Of a stretch of DNA of 64,000 bases, positions 26,967 through 35,225 are shown piece by piece (positions within the stretch are counted from its first letter, which is position 1; every line of letters begins with the position of its first letter). Location of the stretch: contig QNUV01000099.1 in assembly GCA_003339645.1 (NCBI GenBank), forward strand, positions 558,001 to 622,000, in the 5' to 3' direction. The notes beneath the pieces were generated by a model. It was not told the DNA's origin, did no database searches, and saw nothing but the letters and a program-made list of their open reading frames with translations. The stretch comes from Microbacterium arborescens. GTDB taxonomy: Bacteria; Actinomycetota; Actinomycetes; Actinomycetales; Microbacteriaceae. The position numbers were made by a program, and so were the translations under genes.

Positions 26967-28477
26967 GTGCGGGCCTTTCGAGACGTCGGGAGGGTCGGCT
27001 CGGTCGCGCTTTCGCGCCAAGCCTGCGTGACGGGTGCGGCGTACCAGAGATGCGCCATGAGGTAGCTGCGCCAGGGCGCCGTGCGTTCGGCCCAGGCCAC
27101 CAGCTCGGACGGGCCGGCCGGGATGCCGGCGGCGGCAGCGCCCGCGCGTGCCGCGACGTCGCCGGGCAACAGGATGTCCGGGTCGCCGAGCACCCTCATC
27201 CGCACATAGTCGGCGGTCCAGGGCCCGATGCCGGGCAAGGCGAGGAGCGCAGCGCGCTGCTCGTGGGTGTCGTCGCCCGGAGACAGGCGCAGCGAGCCGT
27301 CGGCGAGCGCGGTGGCGGCGCCGACGATCGCCCGGATGCGGGCGCCGGGACCGCGCAGGACCTCAGCGCCTCGCTCGGCGATCGCCGCCATCGTCGGGAA
27401 GAGGGTGGCGGGGCCGGCGGCGGTCTCGACCGGCTCGCCGAGCTCGGCGGTCAGGCGCCCCTGCACGGTGCGGGCGGAGGCGACGCTGATCTGCTGGCCG
27501 ATCATCGCGCGGATGAGCATCTCGTCGGGGTCGATCGCCGCCGGCAGGCGCACGCCCGGGATCCGCGCCACGAGAGGCGCGATCTCGGGATGCCGCGCGA
27601 GGGCCTCGTCGATGGCCGTCGGATCGGCATCGAGATCGAACAGCCGACGCACGCGGGCGATGAGGGTCGACAGGTTGGCCAGCGAGGCCAGCTCGGCACG
27701 CAGGCGCACACGCCCCGCGTCATCCTGGCGAACCTCGAACCACGCCGGCCCGCCGGCGAGACGGATCACGCGGGCGAACGAGCGCTCGTCGCCCGACTCG
27801 ACGCCGGGGATCGCGTGCGCGCGCATCCACCCGAACAGGCCCGCGGCGTCGAACGGCTCGCGCACCGGCAGGACGAGGTCGATGCGGCCCGGCATCCGCT
27901 CCCCCGCCTGCCGTCGCGCGCGCAGCTGGCCGGGAGGCATCGCGAAGACCTCGCCGACCGTCTCGTTGAACTGCCGGATGCTCGCGAACCCTGCGGCGAA
28001 GGCGACGTCGGCGATGGGCAGGTCGGTGTCGACCAGCAGCGTGCGCGCGGTGTGGGCCCGGTGGGCGCGGGCGAGGGCGAGCGGGCCCGCGCCGAGTTCC
28101 GCCGTGAGGAGCCGGGTGAGGTGGCGCGACGAGTACCCGAGGCGGGATGCGAGCCCCGGAACGCCCTCGCGGTCGACGACACCGTCGGCGATGAGGCGCA
28201 TGGCCCGGGCTGCGAGATCGCCGCGAAGGTTCCACTGCGGCGACCCGGGGGTGGCCTCGGGCAGGCAGCGCTTGCACGCGCGATATCCGGCCTCGTGGGC
28301 GGCGGCGCTCGTCGGATAGAAGGTCACGTTGGCGGGCCGAGGGGTGCGCGCGGGGCAACTCGGGCGGCAATAGATGCCCGTCGAGCGCACCGCCGTGACG
28401 AACTGGCCGTCGAAGCGGCGGTCGCGCGCGTCGATCGCGCGGTACCGCTCGTCGAACGTCATCCCGTCACTGGCCAT
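26963..28477 (-). CDS. Ada-type regulator fused to DNA-3-methyladenine glycosylase II (AlkA)
   Basis: 504-residue alkylation-repair protein. The N-terminal Ada domain has four zinc cysteines (YCRPSCP and CKRC), one of which would accept a methyl group from phosphotriesters. An AraC-type helix-turn-helix follows (about 85-190), then an AlkA N-domain and HhH-GPD glycosylase domain with [12 protein letters not shown] and the catalytic Asp in LLPGDVA. It should sense alkylation, activate transcription and excise 3-methylpurines. Coupled to ogt downstream. The Ada-AlkA fusion is a known actinobacterial arrangement. Confidence 0.95.
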   Translation of the reverse strand: MASDGMTFDERYRAIDARDRRFDGQFVTAVRSTGIYCRPSCPARTPRPANVTFYPTSAAAHEAGYRACKRCLPEATPGSPQWNLRGDLAARAMRLIADGVVDREGVPGLASRLGYSSRHLTRLLTAELGAGPLALARAHRAHTARTLLVDTDLPIADVAFAAGFASIRQFNETVGEVFAMPPGQLRARRQAGERMPGRIDLVLPVREPFDAAGLFGWMRAHAIPGVESGDERSFARVIRLAGGPAWFEVRQDDAGRVRLRAELASLANLSTLIARVRRLFDLDADPTAIDEALARHPEIAPLVARIPGVRLPAAIDPDEMLIRAMIGQQISVASARTVQGRLTAELGEPVETAAGPATLFPTMAAIAERGAEVLRGPGARIRAIVGAATALADGSLRLSPGDDTHEQRAALLALPGIGPWTADYVRMRVLGDPDILLPGDVAARAGAAAAGIPAGPSELVAWAERTAPWRSYLMAHLWYAAPVTQAWRESATEPTLPTSRKART

Positions 28478-28545
28478 GCCCCCAGCCTGACATGCCCCGC
28501 CGACACCGGCTCGCGGAAATCGGACACGACTGTCCCCGGCTCCCT

Positions 28546-28617
28546 CCCCCGTCGACTCGCCACAGAATGCGGATGCCGCCCCCTCCGGATCCGCGCTTTC
28601 TGGCGAGTCGACGGGGG
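28546..28617. repeat. Palindromic intergenic element, family 2, copy B
   Basis: Perfect 17-bp inverted arms CCCCCGTCGACTCGCCA (28546-28562) and its complement (28601-28617). The left half continues with AGAATGCGGAT, nearly as in copy A at 2446. It lies downstream of the second lipoprotein gene and upstream of the Ada/AlkA gene, so here it separates two minus-strand units. Confidence 0.85.
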
Positions 28618-28624
28618 CGGCGGG

Positions 28625-29293
28625 TCACGGCGGCGGGAACGAGAACGACGGTTTGGAGGCCGGACCGTCGACGGCAGGGAGGCGGCGCCAGACATCGTCC
28701 GGCAGGCGTTCTTCGGCGAAGACCTCAGTCGCGAGATCGTGTGCCGATCCTGGGGCGCACTCTGTCTCGGCCGAAACCCGCACCTGGCCCGTCGCGGGAC
28801 GGATGCTGACGACCGCCCGCTCGGCCATGCCGCCCTCGGCTACGACGGTCACTTCTCGCGCCTCGCCCTGCCCCCGGTCGGCCATGTGGCTGTCGATTCC
28901 CAACGAGGCGAAAGCCTCGACTGCCACCCCGGCCACTTCCCGAGGGTCGCGTCCCGGCAGCTCGAGACCGCGGACGGCGACGAGGCGGTATCCCCCGCCC
29001 TCGTTGAGCGCGCGCTGACATCCCGTCGGGTGAGCGCCGTACGACCCGTCCACTACGCGCCACTCGGTCGGCTCGATCGCCATGACCACCGTGTGCACGC
29101 CCGTCGCCATCGCGACGAAGCGGTCCCGCGCCTGCGCATACGTCTCGCCGCCTTCGAGCCCGACCGGATTCGCGCATCCGCTCGCCAGCAGCACGGGGAG
29201 AATCACGACGGCGGCGATGCCGAGGCGGCCCGCGCTCGTCTCGCGCAACGTCCGCCAGCGGCGCAGGCCTTCATCGCGAGGGGACCGGGGCAT
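28625..29293 (-). CDS. Lipoprotein, paralogue of the next gene (candidate immunity protein)
   Basis: 222-residue predicted lipoprotein with lipobox LASGC (Cys about residue 40). It shares with its upstream neighbour the stretch HTVVMAIEPTEWRV, the nearby YGAHPTGCQ, and the C-terminal PDDVWRRLPA...SFSFPP, so the two are tandem duplicates. Both keep an internal cysteine pair. The 5' end overlaps the neighbour by 23 bases. They close the operon headed by a small helical protein and a DUF1023 hydrolase, and tandem surface lipoproteins in that position recall immunity proteins of type VII-secreted lipases. No named family recognised. Confidence 0.82.
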   Translation of the reverse strand: MPRSPRDEGLRRWRTLRETSAGRLGIAAVVILPVLLASGCANPVGLEGGETYAQARDRFVAMATGVHTVVMAIEPTEWRVVDGSYGAHPTGCQRALNEGGGYRLVAVRGLELPGRDPREVAGVAVEAFASLGIDSHMADRGQGEAREVTVVAEGGMAERAVVSIRPATGQVRVSAETECAPGSAHDLATEVFAEERLPDDVWRRLPAVDGPASKPSFSFPPP

Positions 29294-29969
29294 CCGTCAC
29301 GACCGGCTGCGGCTGCACCGGCGTTCCGTCTTCGTTGTAGTAGATCGGGCCGTCGGGCGGGAAGAAGAACTGCGGCCTCGACAAGGGGCCTTCCGTTGCG
29401 GGGAGCCGCCGCCAGACGTCGTCGGGGTACAGTTCCTCACCGAACATCGTCGTGAGGATGTCCGAGCTCGCGCCCGCCGTGCAGGCGGTCTCACCGGAGA
29501 CGAGCACACGACCATCGAGGGGCCGGATCACGACCACGGTACGGGCGGCGTCGCTCTCACCCACAACCGTCACCTCTCGCGCATCCCCCGAACCGCGCTC
29601 GACGGTCTCCGCGTCGATACCGAGCTCGGCGAAGCCCTTTGATGCCGCTGCCGCGATCTCCGCGGCATCCCGATCCGGCAGCTCGAGCGCGCGCACCGCC
29701 GTGAACGAGTATCCGGTCTCCGAGCTCACGCCCAGCTGGCATCCGCTCGGGCGCGCTCCGTACTGCCCCTGATCGACGCGCCACTCGGTCGGCTCGATCG
29801 CCATGATCACGGTGTGCAGTTCGTCGGCCATCGCCGTGAACTGCTCGCGCGCCTGGGTGTACAGGTCTGCGGCCGGCTGTTCGTCACCCGGTGTCGCCGC
29901 ACACGAACTCATCATCAACACCAATCCGACAGCGAAGGCCGTCATCGTCATTCGCGAGGTCGATCTCAT
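29271..29969 (-). CDS. Lipoprotein, first of a tandem pair (candidate immunity protein)
   Basis: 232-residue predicted lipoprotein: short signal peptide with lipobox MSSC, then a globular domain with HTVIMAIEPTEWRV and PDDVWRRLPA shared with the downstream paralogue. The C-terminus is extended by a Pro-rich tail (GPIYYNEDGTPVQPQ). The ATG at 29969 follows the hydrolase stop by three bases; a TTG directly before it is an alternative. Cotranscription with the hydrolase is nearly certain from the spacing. Function unknown; immunity or anchoring of the hydrolase is inferred. Confidence 0.82.
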   Translation of the reverse strand: MRSTSRMTMTAFAVGLVLMMSSCAATPGDEQPAADLYTQAREQFTAMADELHTVIMAIEPTEWRVDQGQYGARPSGCQLGVSSETGYSFTAVRALELPDRDAAEIAAAASKGFAELGIDAETVERGSGDAREVTVVGESDAARTVVVIRPLDGRVLVSGETACTAGASSDILTTMFGEELYPDDVWRRLPATEGPLSRPQFFFPPDGPIYYNEDGTPVQPQPVVTDAPVPSR

Positions 29970-29972
29970 CAA

Positions 29973-31664
29973 TCACGTCCGGTAAGGGTCAACGGGCAGC
30001 CACTCCAGCCAATCGGGCAGATCCCAGAAGCCGCGCTCGCTGCCTTCGCCGTCCATCTCCGTTCCAGGCTCACCGGTCAGGACGATCTGCTGGATGTTGT
30101 AGAACGACTCCGATCCTTGCACGAGGTACCCCTCGCCGTCGCCGGAGGGAAGCGGGCCGTTGCCGCCTTCGTGCGCGCCGTGTCCCGGGGTGGGTGCGAG
30201 GTGCTCGCCGTCCGCATAACCGCCGTCGCTGCCGAACTCGGTCACGCCGGGGAGCGTCTCGGGAACCGTGCCGTGCGCGCCGCCCCAGCTCGTGTCACGG
30301 CCGATCCGGGCCCAGGCATCGTTCTCCGACAGCGTCGCGTACATGCGCAGGCCCCCGGCGTTCTGGAGATTCGACAGGATCTGCGGGTCGCTCGGGAACC
30401 CGGCCGATCCGACCGCGATGAACTGGTCGACGCCGAGTGCGTCCGGACGCGACCCGATCGCGAGGGCAGCGGTCGTACTGCCGTAGGAGTGCGCGATGAC
30501 GGCCTTCTCCGCGGTGGGATGCACCGCATCGATCCCGAGCAGGAACGAGCGGAGCGCTGCCGCGCCATCGCGCGCCCGTTCCATCCCGGGCTCCTCGATC
30601 TCGTTGGGAGAGTCGTAACCGAACCATGCGATCGTCGCCAGGCCCGGCCCCGCGTTGTTGAGAGCGCGAGCCGAGTCTCCCCACTCGCCGATACCCGCCA
30701 CGGACGAGTTCATACCGGGGACGAGCACGTTGATGTCGGTTGCAGCAGCGAGATCGCCGTATGCCAACGCCGCGGTGGTCTGCGCTGAGCCGTCGGGATC
30801 GAACGAGACGAGGAGCGGGAAGGGAGGGCCATCCGTCAGCTCTTCCCACAACGCCGCGACATCGTCGCCGAGCGCACCGTCCGGGTTCGTGGCGCGCAGC
30901 GCCTCCAGGCGCTCGCGGTTGATCCGTCCGCGGACGTCGTAAGGGATGCCGTCGAGGTTGCCGATGATATCGGGATGCGCTCGGGCGATCTCATCCTGCA
31001 GCTCGGGATGCGCGAGCCACAGCTCGAGCACGGCCTGCGGGGTGTCCGCCGCGAGCAGCTGGTCGAGCAGGTTCTGCGCCTGCGACGTCATCGCCGGCCC
31101 CGCACCGCCGGCGAGCTCGGCGAGCGCCGCGTCGTAGGCCGCGTCCCATGCCGAGTAGTGGCTCTCGAACTGCTCCCACAGATCGGCGAGATCCCGCGCC
31201 GCGGCATCCCGGGCCGCGACGGCATCCTGTGCGGCGTCATTCGCGCGCCGGACGTCGGCCGGCTCGCCGGAGCGAGAGGTCCACAGCGCGTTCAGCCCGG
31301 CTTCATCGGCCGCGGCTGACGCCGACGACAACGACGCGTGGGCCGACTCGATGTCGTCAATGAGCCGGTTCGCCGACTCCGCCGACGACGAGAACGCGTC
31401 CGCGTACCGCTGCAGCACCCCCGCGAGAAGCTCCGCCTCGGCGATCTCCGTAGCCAGCCCGTTGGCGACTTCCTGCGCTTTCGAGCGTGCCGAGCGGATC
31501 GATGCACCGACACCGTCGAGGTCGGTCGCGGCCTGGACGGTGGTGCGGAGGTCGCCGAGCGACGCCGCCACGCGACTGAACGCGCCGCTCCACCAGCTCA
31601 TCGACCCAGGATTGCCCTCGAGGCGCTCGAGCGGGTAGCCGCGGTTGGGTGAGGTGAGCGTCAC
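29973..31664 (-). CDS. DUF1023 alpha/beta-hydrolase with N-terminal helical (WXG-like) domain
   Basis: 563 residues. The first ~160 residues are helical, Ala/Ser-rich and signal-less, resembling WXG100/LXG targeting domains of type VII substrates (early WW pair, long coiled segments). From about residue 290 comes a DUF1023 hydrolase: strand LVPGMNSSVAG, nucleophile serine in AHSYGSTT (about Ser392) and a late Gly/His-rich region with GHGAH. It is likely an esterase or lipase exported through the nearby T7SS. The GTG start overlaps the small upstream gene by four bases, and two lipoprotein genes follow directly. Substrate unknown. Confidence 0.85.
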   Translation of the reverse strand: MTLTSPNRGYPLERLEGNPGSMSWWSGAFSRVAASLGDLRTTVQAATDLDGVGASIRSARSKAQEVANGLATEIAEAELLAGVLQRYADAFSSSAESANRLIDDIESAHASLSSASAAADEAGLNALWTSRSGEPADVRRANDAAQDAVAARDAAARDLADLWEQFESHYSAWDAAYDAALAELAGGAGPAMTSQAQNLLDQLLAADTPQAVLELWLAHPELQDEIARAHPDIIGNLDGIPYDVRGRINRERLEALRATNPDGALGDDVAALWEELTDGPPFPLLVSFDPDGSAQTTAALAYGDLAAATDINVLVPGMNSSVAGIGEWGDSARALNNAGPGLATIAWFGYDSPNEIEEPGMERARDGAAALRSFLLGIDAVHPTAEKAVIAHSYGSTTAALAIGSRPDALGVDQFIAVGSAGFPSDPQILSNLQNAGGLRMYATLSENDAWARIGRDTSWGGAHGTVPETLPGVTEFGSDGGYADGEHLAPTPGHGAHEGGNGPLPSGDGEGYLVQGSESFYNIQQIVLTGEPGTEMDGEGSERGFWDLPDWLEWLPVDPYRT

Positions 31665-31954
31665 GGCTGCTCCTGACCGGTGAGCTCGACATCGAGGTCG
31701 GAGTAGCGCGTCGTGATCGCGGTCAGCAGGGCGCCGACCTCGGATGCCGCGGTCGTGCGCTCGAGCACGGCGCGATTCAGCCCGCTCAGCCGCCGGTTCA
31801 TCTCGAGACGAAGCGCGACCCGGTGCGCGGGGTTCTCGACACCGGTGTCGTCGCCCTGGATGTCGGCGTTGTCCATCACCGCGCTCGAGACCCGCGTCTG
31901 GATCGCATCCGCGGCGCTCGTGAGCGCGTGGTAGTAGATCTCGACGTCTGACAT
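31661..31954 (-). CDS. Small helical T7SS-associated protein (WXG100-like partner)
   Basis: 97 residues, two long amphipathic helices with a break near residue 40, no signal peptide, no Trp-X-Gly. Size and shape match ESAT-6-like or LXG-partner (Lap-type) proteins that pair with the targeting domain of the effector encoded next to them. The start at 31954 (MSDVEIYYHAL) is chosen because the upstream frame is Arg-rich shadow sequence crossing the promoter. It is the first gene of the hydrolase operon and is preceded by the T7SS promoter box. Confidence 0.75.
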   Translation of the reverse strand: MSDVEIYYHALTSAADAIQTRVSSAVMDNADIQGDDTGVENPAHRVALRLEMNRRLSGLNRAVLERTTAASEVGALLTAITTRYSDLDVELTGQEQP

Positions 31955-31995
31955 CGGGCCCCCTCCGCCGGCTCGGTCCGGCCGACGCTCACACG

Positions 31996-32037
31996 CTATC
32001 GGGGGCCCGCACGCCGCGTCGATGGGGAGAACTCCCC
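31996..32037 (-). promoter_or_regulatory. T7SS promoter box, copy 1 (hydrolase operon)
   Basis: On the minus strand: palindrome GGGGAG-TT-CTCCCC (32037-32024) followed by ATCGAC, then a -10-like CCGATAGCGT whose CCGATAG core is at 32002-31996. The start-to-start spacing of 28 bases is the same as in the copy at 37702-37743. The palindrome lies just upstream of the -35 position, as an activator site would. Confidence 0.7.
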
Positions 32038-32216
32038 TGCCTCGCCGGCCGGCGACCCGCCGTCGCCTCGTGCCCCAAACAGGCTCACCCCCTCGCCATG
32101 CCCGCTCACGGGTCGCATCGAGCCTCTCAGCCTGTTGGCGGCACGCGCACCCGCGACGACCGGCAATGCGCGACCGCGCTGAGCGCAAGTGCTGGCGCAC
32201 AGCCGGCAACCGGGGT

Positions 32217-32222
32217 TAGCGT
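32217..32222 (+). promoter_or_regulatory. -10 box TAGCGT of the flavoprotein disulfide reductase gene
   Basis: TAGCGT with exactly six bases before the ATG at 32229 and no ribosome site; a leaderless promoter of the same form as at 808. Confidence 0.55.
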
Positions 32223-32228
32223 CGCGAC

Positions 32229-33656
32229 ATGAGCGAACGCACCTACGACCTCGTCGTCATCGGAGCCGGTCCTGTCGGAGAGAACGTCGCCGACCGCGCC
32301 GTGCAGGGCGGCCTGAGCGTCGCCATCGTCGAGAGCGAACTGGTCGGCGGCGAGTGCTCGTACTGGGCGTGCATGCCGTCGAAGGGTCTCCTGCGGGCCG
32401 GCGCCGCCCTCCGCGCAGCGCGCGCGGTCGACGGCGCGAAGCAGGCCGCGACGGGCGAGATCGACGTCGCCGGGGTGCTTCGCCGCCGCGACTCGCTGAC
32501 CTCCGACTGGAACGACGCGTCGCAGGTCGAGTGGCTCCAGGGAGCCGGCGTCGACCTCGTGCGCGGGCACGGCCGCCTCTCCGGCGAGAAGCGCGTCGAG
32601 GTCGCCGGACCCGACGGCTCGCTCACCACCCTCGTCGCACGTCACGCCGTCGCGGTGTGCACCGGTTCGGCGGCGCTCCTCCCCGACGTCCCCGGCCTGG
32701 CCGATGTGTCTCCGTGGACGAGCCGCGAAGCGACCGCCGTGCAGGAGGTCCCGGGCTCGCTCGCGATCGTCGGCGGCGGCGTCGTCGCCGCGGAGATGGC
32801 GACGGCCTTCGTCGACCTCGGCAGCGAGGTGACGCTCATCGCGCGCAGCCGGCTGCTCGGACCGATGGAGCCCTTCGCGGGCGACCTCGTCGCGCAGTCC
32901 CTCACCGACCGAGGTGCGCGGGTGCTGCTTCACACCGACCTCGTCTCCGCGCAGCGCGTCGACGACGGTCAGGTCGAGCTTGAGCTGTCGAACGGCACGC
33001 GCGTCCGCGCCGACGAGGTGCTCGTCGCGACCGGACGCGTCCCGCGAACCGAGGGTCTCGGGCTGGATACCGTCGACCTGGAGCCCGGCTCGTGGCTGGA
33101 TGTCGACGACACGATGCTCGTCCGCGGATCCGATTGGCTCTACGCGGTCGGCGACGTCAACCACCGCGCCCTCCTCACGCACCAGGGCAAGTACCAGGCC
33201 CGCGCAGCCGGCGACGTCATCGTCGCCCGGGCGACCGGTGGCACCGTCGACGACGCCCCGTGGGGTGCGCACGTCGCGACTGCCGACCACGGCGCCGTGC
33301 CGCAGGTGACGTTCACCGACCCCGAGGTCGCCTCGGTCGGTGAGACCGAGGCGTCCGCGCGTGCTGCGGGACGCAACATCCGCGTGCTCGACTACGACCT
33401 CTCGTGGATCGCGGGCGCGTCGACGCGGTCGGACGCCTACACCGGGCAGGCACGCGCGATCGTCGACGAGGACCGCGGCGTTCTCATCGGGGCGACCTTC
33501 GTCGGGGCGGATGTCGGCGAGCTGTTGCAGTCCGCGACGATCGCGGTCGTCGGCGAGGTTCCGCTCGCACGGCTGTGGCACGCCGTGCCGGCGTACCCGA
33601 CGCTCAGCGAGGTGTGGCTGCGCTTCCTCGAGACTTACGGCCGTCCGACCGTCTGA
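32229..33656 (+). CDS. FAD/NAD(P)-dependent pyridine nucleotide-disulfide oxidoreductase
   Basis: 475-residue flavoprotein of the lipoamide dehydrogenase/mercuric reductase group. FAD site VVIGAGPVGENVADRA, redox-active pair in GGECSYWACMPSK (Cys-X4-Cys), NAD(P) site AIVGGGVVAAEMATAF, second FAD motif YAVGDVN, and a dimerisation domain. The C-terminal motif that normally reads His-X-His-Pro-Thr is AYPTLSE here, so the catalytic His is replaced by Tyr. The natural electron acceptor is thus unclear. It is the only plus-strand gene inside the T7SS region and is divergent from the hydrolase operon. Confidence 0.9.
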   Translation: MSERTYDLVVIGAGPVGENVADRAVQGGLSVAIVESELVGGECSYWACMPSKGLLRAGAALRAARAVDGAKQAATGEIDVAGVLRRRDSLTSDWNDASQVEWLQGAGVDLVRGHGRLSGEKRVEVAGPDGSLTTLVARHAVAVCTGSAALLPDVPGLADVSPWTSREATAVQEVPGSLAIVGGGVVAAEMATAFVDLGSEVTLIARSRLLGPMEPFAGDLVAQSLTDRGARVLLHTDLVSAQRVDDGQVELELSNGTRVRADEVLVATGRVPRTEGLGLDTVDLEPGSWLDVDDTMLVRGSDWLYAVGDVNHRALLTHQGKYQARAAGDVIVARATGGTVDDAPWGAHVATADHGAVPQVTFTDPEVASVGETEASARAAGRNIRVLDYDLSWIAGASTRSDAYTGQARAIVDEDRGVLIGATFVGADVGELLQSATIAVVGEVPLARLWHAVPAYPTLSEVWLRFLETYGRPTV

Positions 33657-33687
33657 GCCGGAACGGCCGGCCGCCGCAGCCACCGCC

Positions 33688-34497
33688 TCACGCGCGCCGC
33701 TCGGCGTCGAGGAGGAACAGCGTTCCCGGCTCGCACCCGAGGGCCCGCTCGAGGGTGCCGGCATCGATCAGGCCGCGCTCGTGCAGCACCGCGAGGGCCG
33801 CGTTGCGGTCGTCGACGATGGCCTGACGCTCATCCCCCGGCAGCGCCGCGATGCGGGCGCGGATGCCGCCGACGCTGAGACCCGTCTCGGGCACGGCCTC
33901 GCCGTCGCCATCGGGCTCGCGCACGCGGAAACGCACCAGCATCACGAGGGCTGCCAGCCCGGCGACGCCGAGCGCGATGAGGACCGGAACCCGCCACTGC
34001 TGCCACCCGATGTAGTCGTCGAGCTCGGCGATGCCCGGCATCGTGCCGAGCGCGAGAATGGCCATCGTCCCCGCCACGAGGTGGATGGAGAACTCCGGCC
34101 ACGAGAACCGGGCGCCCCGGACCAGCCAGATGACCAGGAGGATGGCCTGGGCGACCGCCGCGACGGTGAAGATCGCGCCCGCGATGGGCATCGCCCGCTG
34201 GGCCTCGATGCGGTGGAAGTCGAAGCGGTCGCCCATGAGCACGGCGAGACCCGCGATCGGTGCGAAGAACGCGCCGATCACAACGGCCCACAGCACGACG
34301 TCGAGGACGCCGCGCACCGGCGACCTCTTCGCGTTCGCGTGCAGGCGGTGCGCCATCGCGGCCCCGTCGGCGCCGAAGTGCTGGAAGATCTTCGGATGCC
34401 GCTGGTAGGCCACGGCCTCGAGCTGAGCGAATCGGACGTCGGCGGCGAGCGAGTGGTCTTCCGCCCAGCCGCGAGCCGTGGTGTGGAGAAAGCTCAT
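33688..34497 (-). CDS. Four-helix membrane protein of unknown function (T7SS locus)
   Basis: 269 residues. A soluble N-terminus of about 70 residues precedes four hydrophobic helices (roughly 72-95, 105-130, 138-155 and 165-185); the C-terminal ~75 residues are soluble and acidic. No family recognised. It is the last minus-strand gene downstream of the WXG operon, 43 bases after the preceding membrane protein gene. In this position it could be a membrane immunity factor or an accessory secretion component; neither is shown by the sequence. Confidence 0.78.
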   Translation of the reverse strand: MSFLHTTARGWAEDHSLAADVRFAQLEAVAYQRHPKIFQHFGADGAAMAHRLHANAKRSPVRGVLDVVLWAVVIGAFFAPIAGLAVLMGDRFDFHRIEAQRAMPIAGAIFTVAAVAQAILLVIWLVRGARFSWPEFSIHLVAGTMAILALGTMPGIAELDDYIGWQQWRVPVLIALGVAGLAALVMLVRFRVREPDGDGEAVPETGLSVGGIRARIAALPGDERQAIVDDRNAALAVLHERGLIDAGTLERALGCEPGTLFLLDAERRA

Positions 34498-34540
34498 GAG
34501 CCACCGGCAGCGTCAGCGTATGCGGCAGGTGAAGCGTGCC

Positions 34541-35215
34541 TCAGCGCGCGCGCACCGAGCCCGTCAGCCACGCCCACAGCGGGTCGCCCGCACTCAGGCC
34601 GTTGACGATACGCAATACGCCGCCGATCTGACCGATGCCGCTGAGGGCGCCGCAGATGCCGACCAGCAGGACCGGCACCGTGAAAACCGAGACGCCGGCG
34701 CCGAGGTCACGCACGAAGACCGCGACACCGCCGATGGCGACGAGCAGCGCCAAGGTCGCCGTGCTCAGACGGACCAGGATGCGCGGCTCGAGGTTGACGG
34801 TACGCGCCTGTACCCATCCTGCGGCGCGCGGCGCGCGCTGGCCCGCGACATACGGTGCGCGCAGCCAGAACGACGCGGCGCGAGTCAAGGCGCGACCCGT
34901 GCGCCACAACACCACGAGCAGCGCGACGCCTCCGAGCGCGATCGCCGCTGCGATGACGATGACGATGACGGTGTCCGGTGTCACGACGCCCATCGCCACG
35001 ACGGTCGCGACCAGCCCGCCCGCGAAGAACACGCCGCCCGCGGCAGCGACGAAACCGACGATTCCGAGCGCCCAGCGCGACCATCGCTCGTAGTCGGCAC
35101 GCAGGACGGCGACAGCACGATCGGCGTCGGACGGCCCCGCGGATGCCGCAGGCTCCCCCGCCTCGCCCGTCTCGAGGAGCGGGCGGGATGCTGCCTGGAT
35201 GAAAGCGAACGCCAT
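34541..35215 (-). CDS. Membrane protein of unknown function (T7SS locus)
   Basis: 224 residues with four predicted helices: a pair around residues 50-100, containing the very hydrophobic VIVIVIAAAIALGG stretch, and a pair around 155-200. The ATG at 35215 gives MAFAFIQAAS and avoids overlap with the preceding gene; no clear ribosome site is seen. It follows the 213-residue gene by ten bases, so the two are cotranscribed. No named family. Confidence 0.72.
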   Translation of the reverse strand: MAFAFIQAASRPLLETGEAGEPAASAGPSDADRAVAVLRADYERWSRWALGIVGFVAAAGGVFFAGGLVATVVAMGVVTPDTVIVIVIAAAIALGGVALLVVLWRTGRALTRAASFWLRAPYVAGQRAPRAAGWVQARTVNLEPRILVRLSTATLALLVAIGGVAVFVRDLGAGVSVFTVPVLLVGICGALSGIGQIGGVLRIVNGLSAGDPLWAWLTGSVRAR

Positions 35216-35225
35216 GGACAGAATG

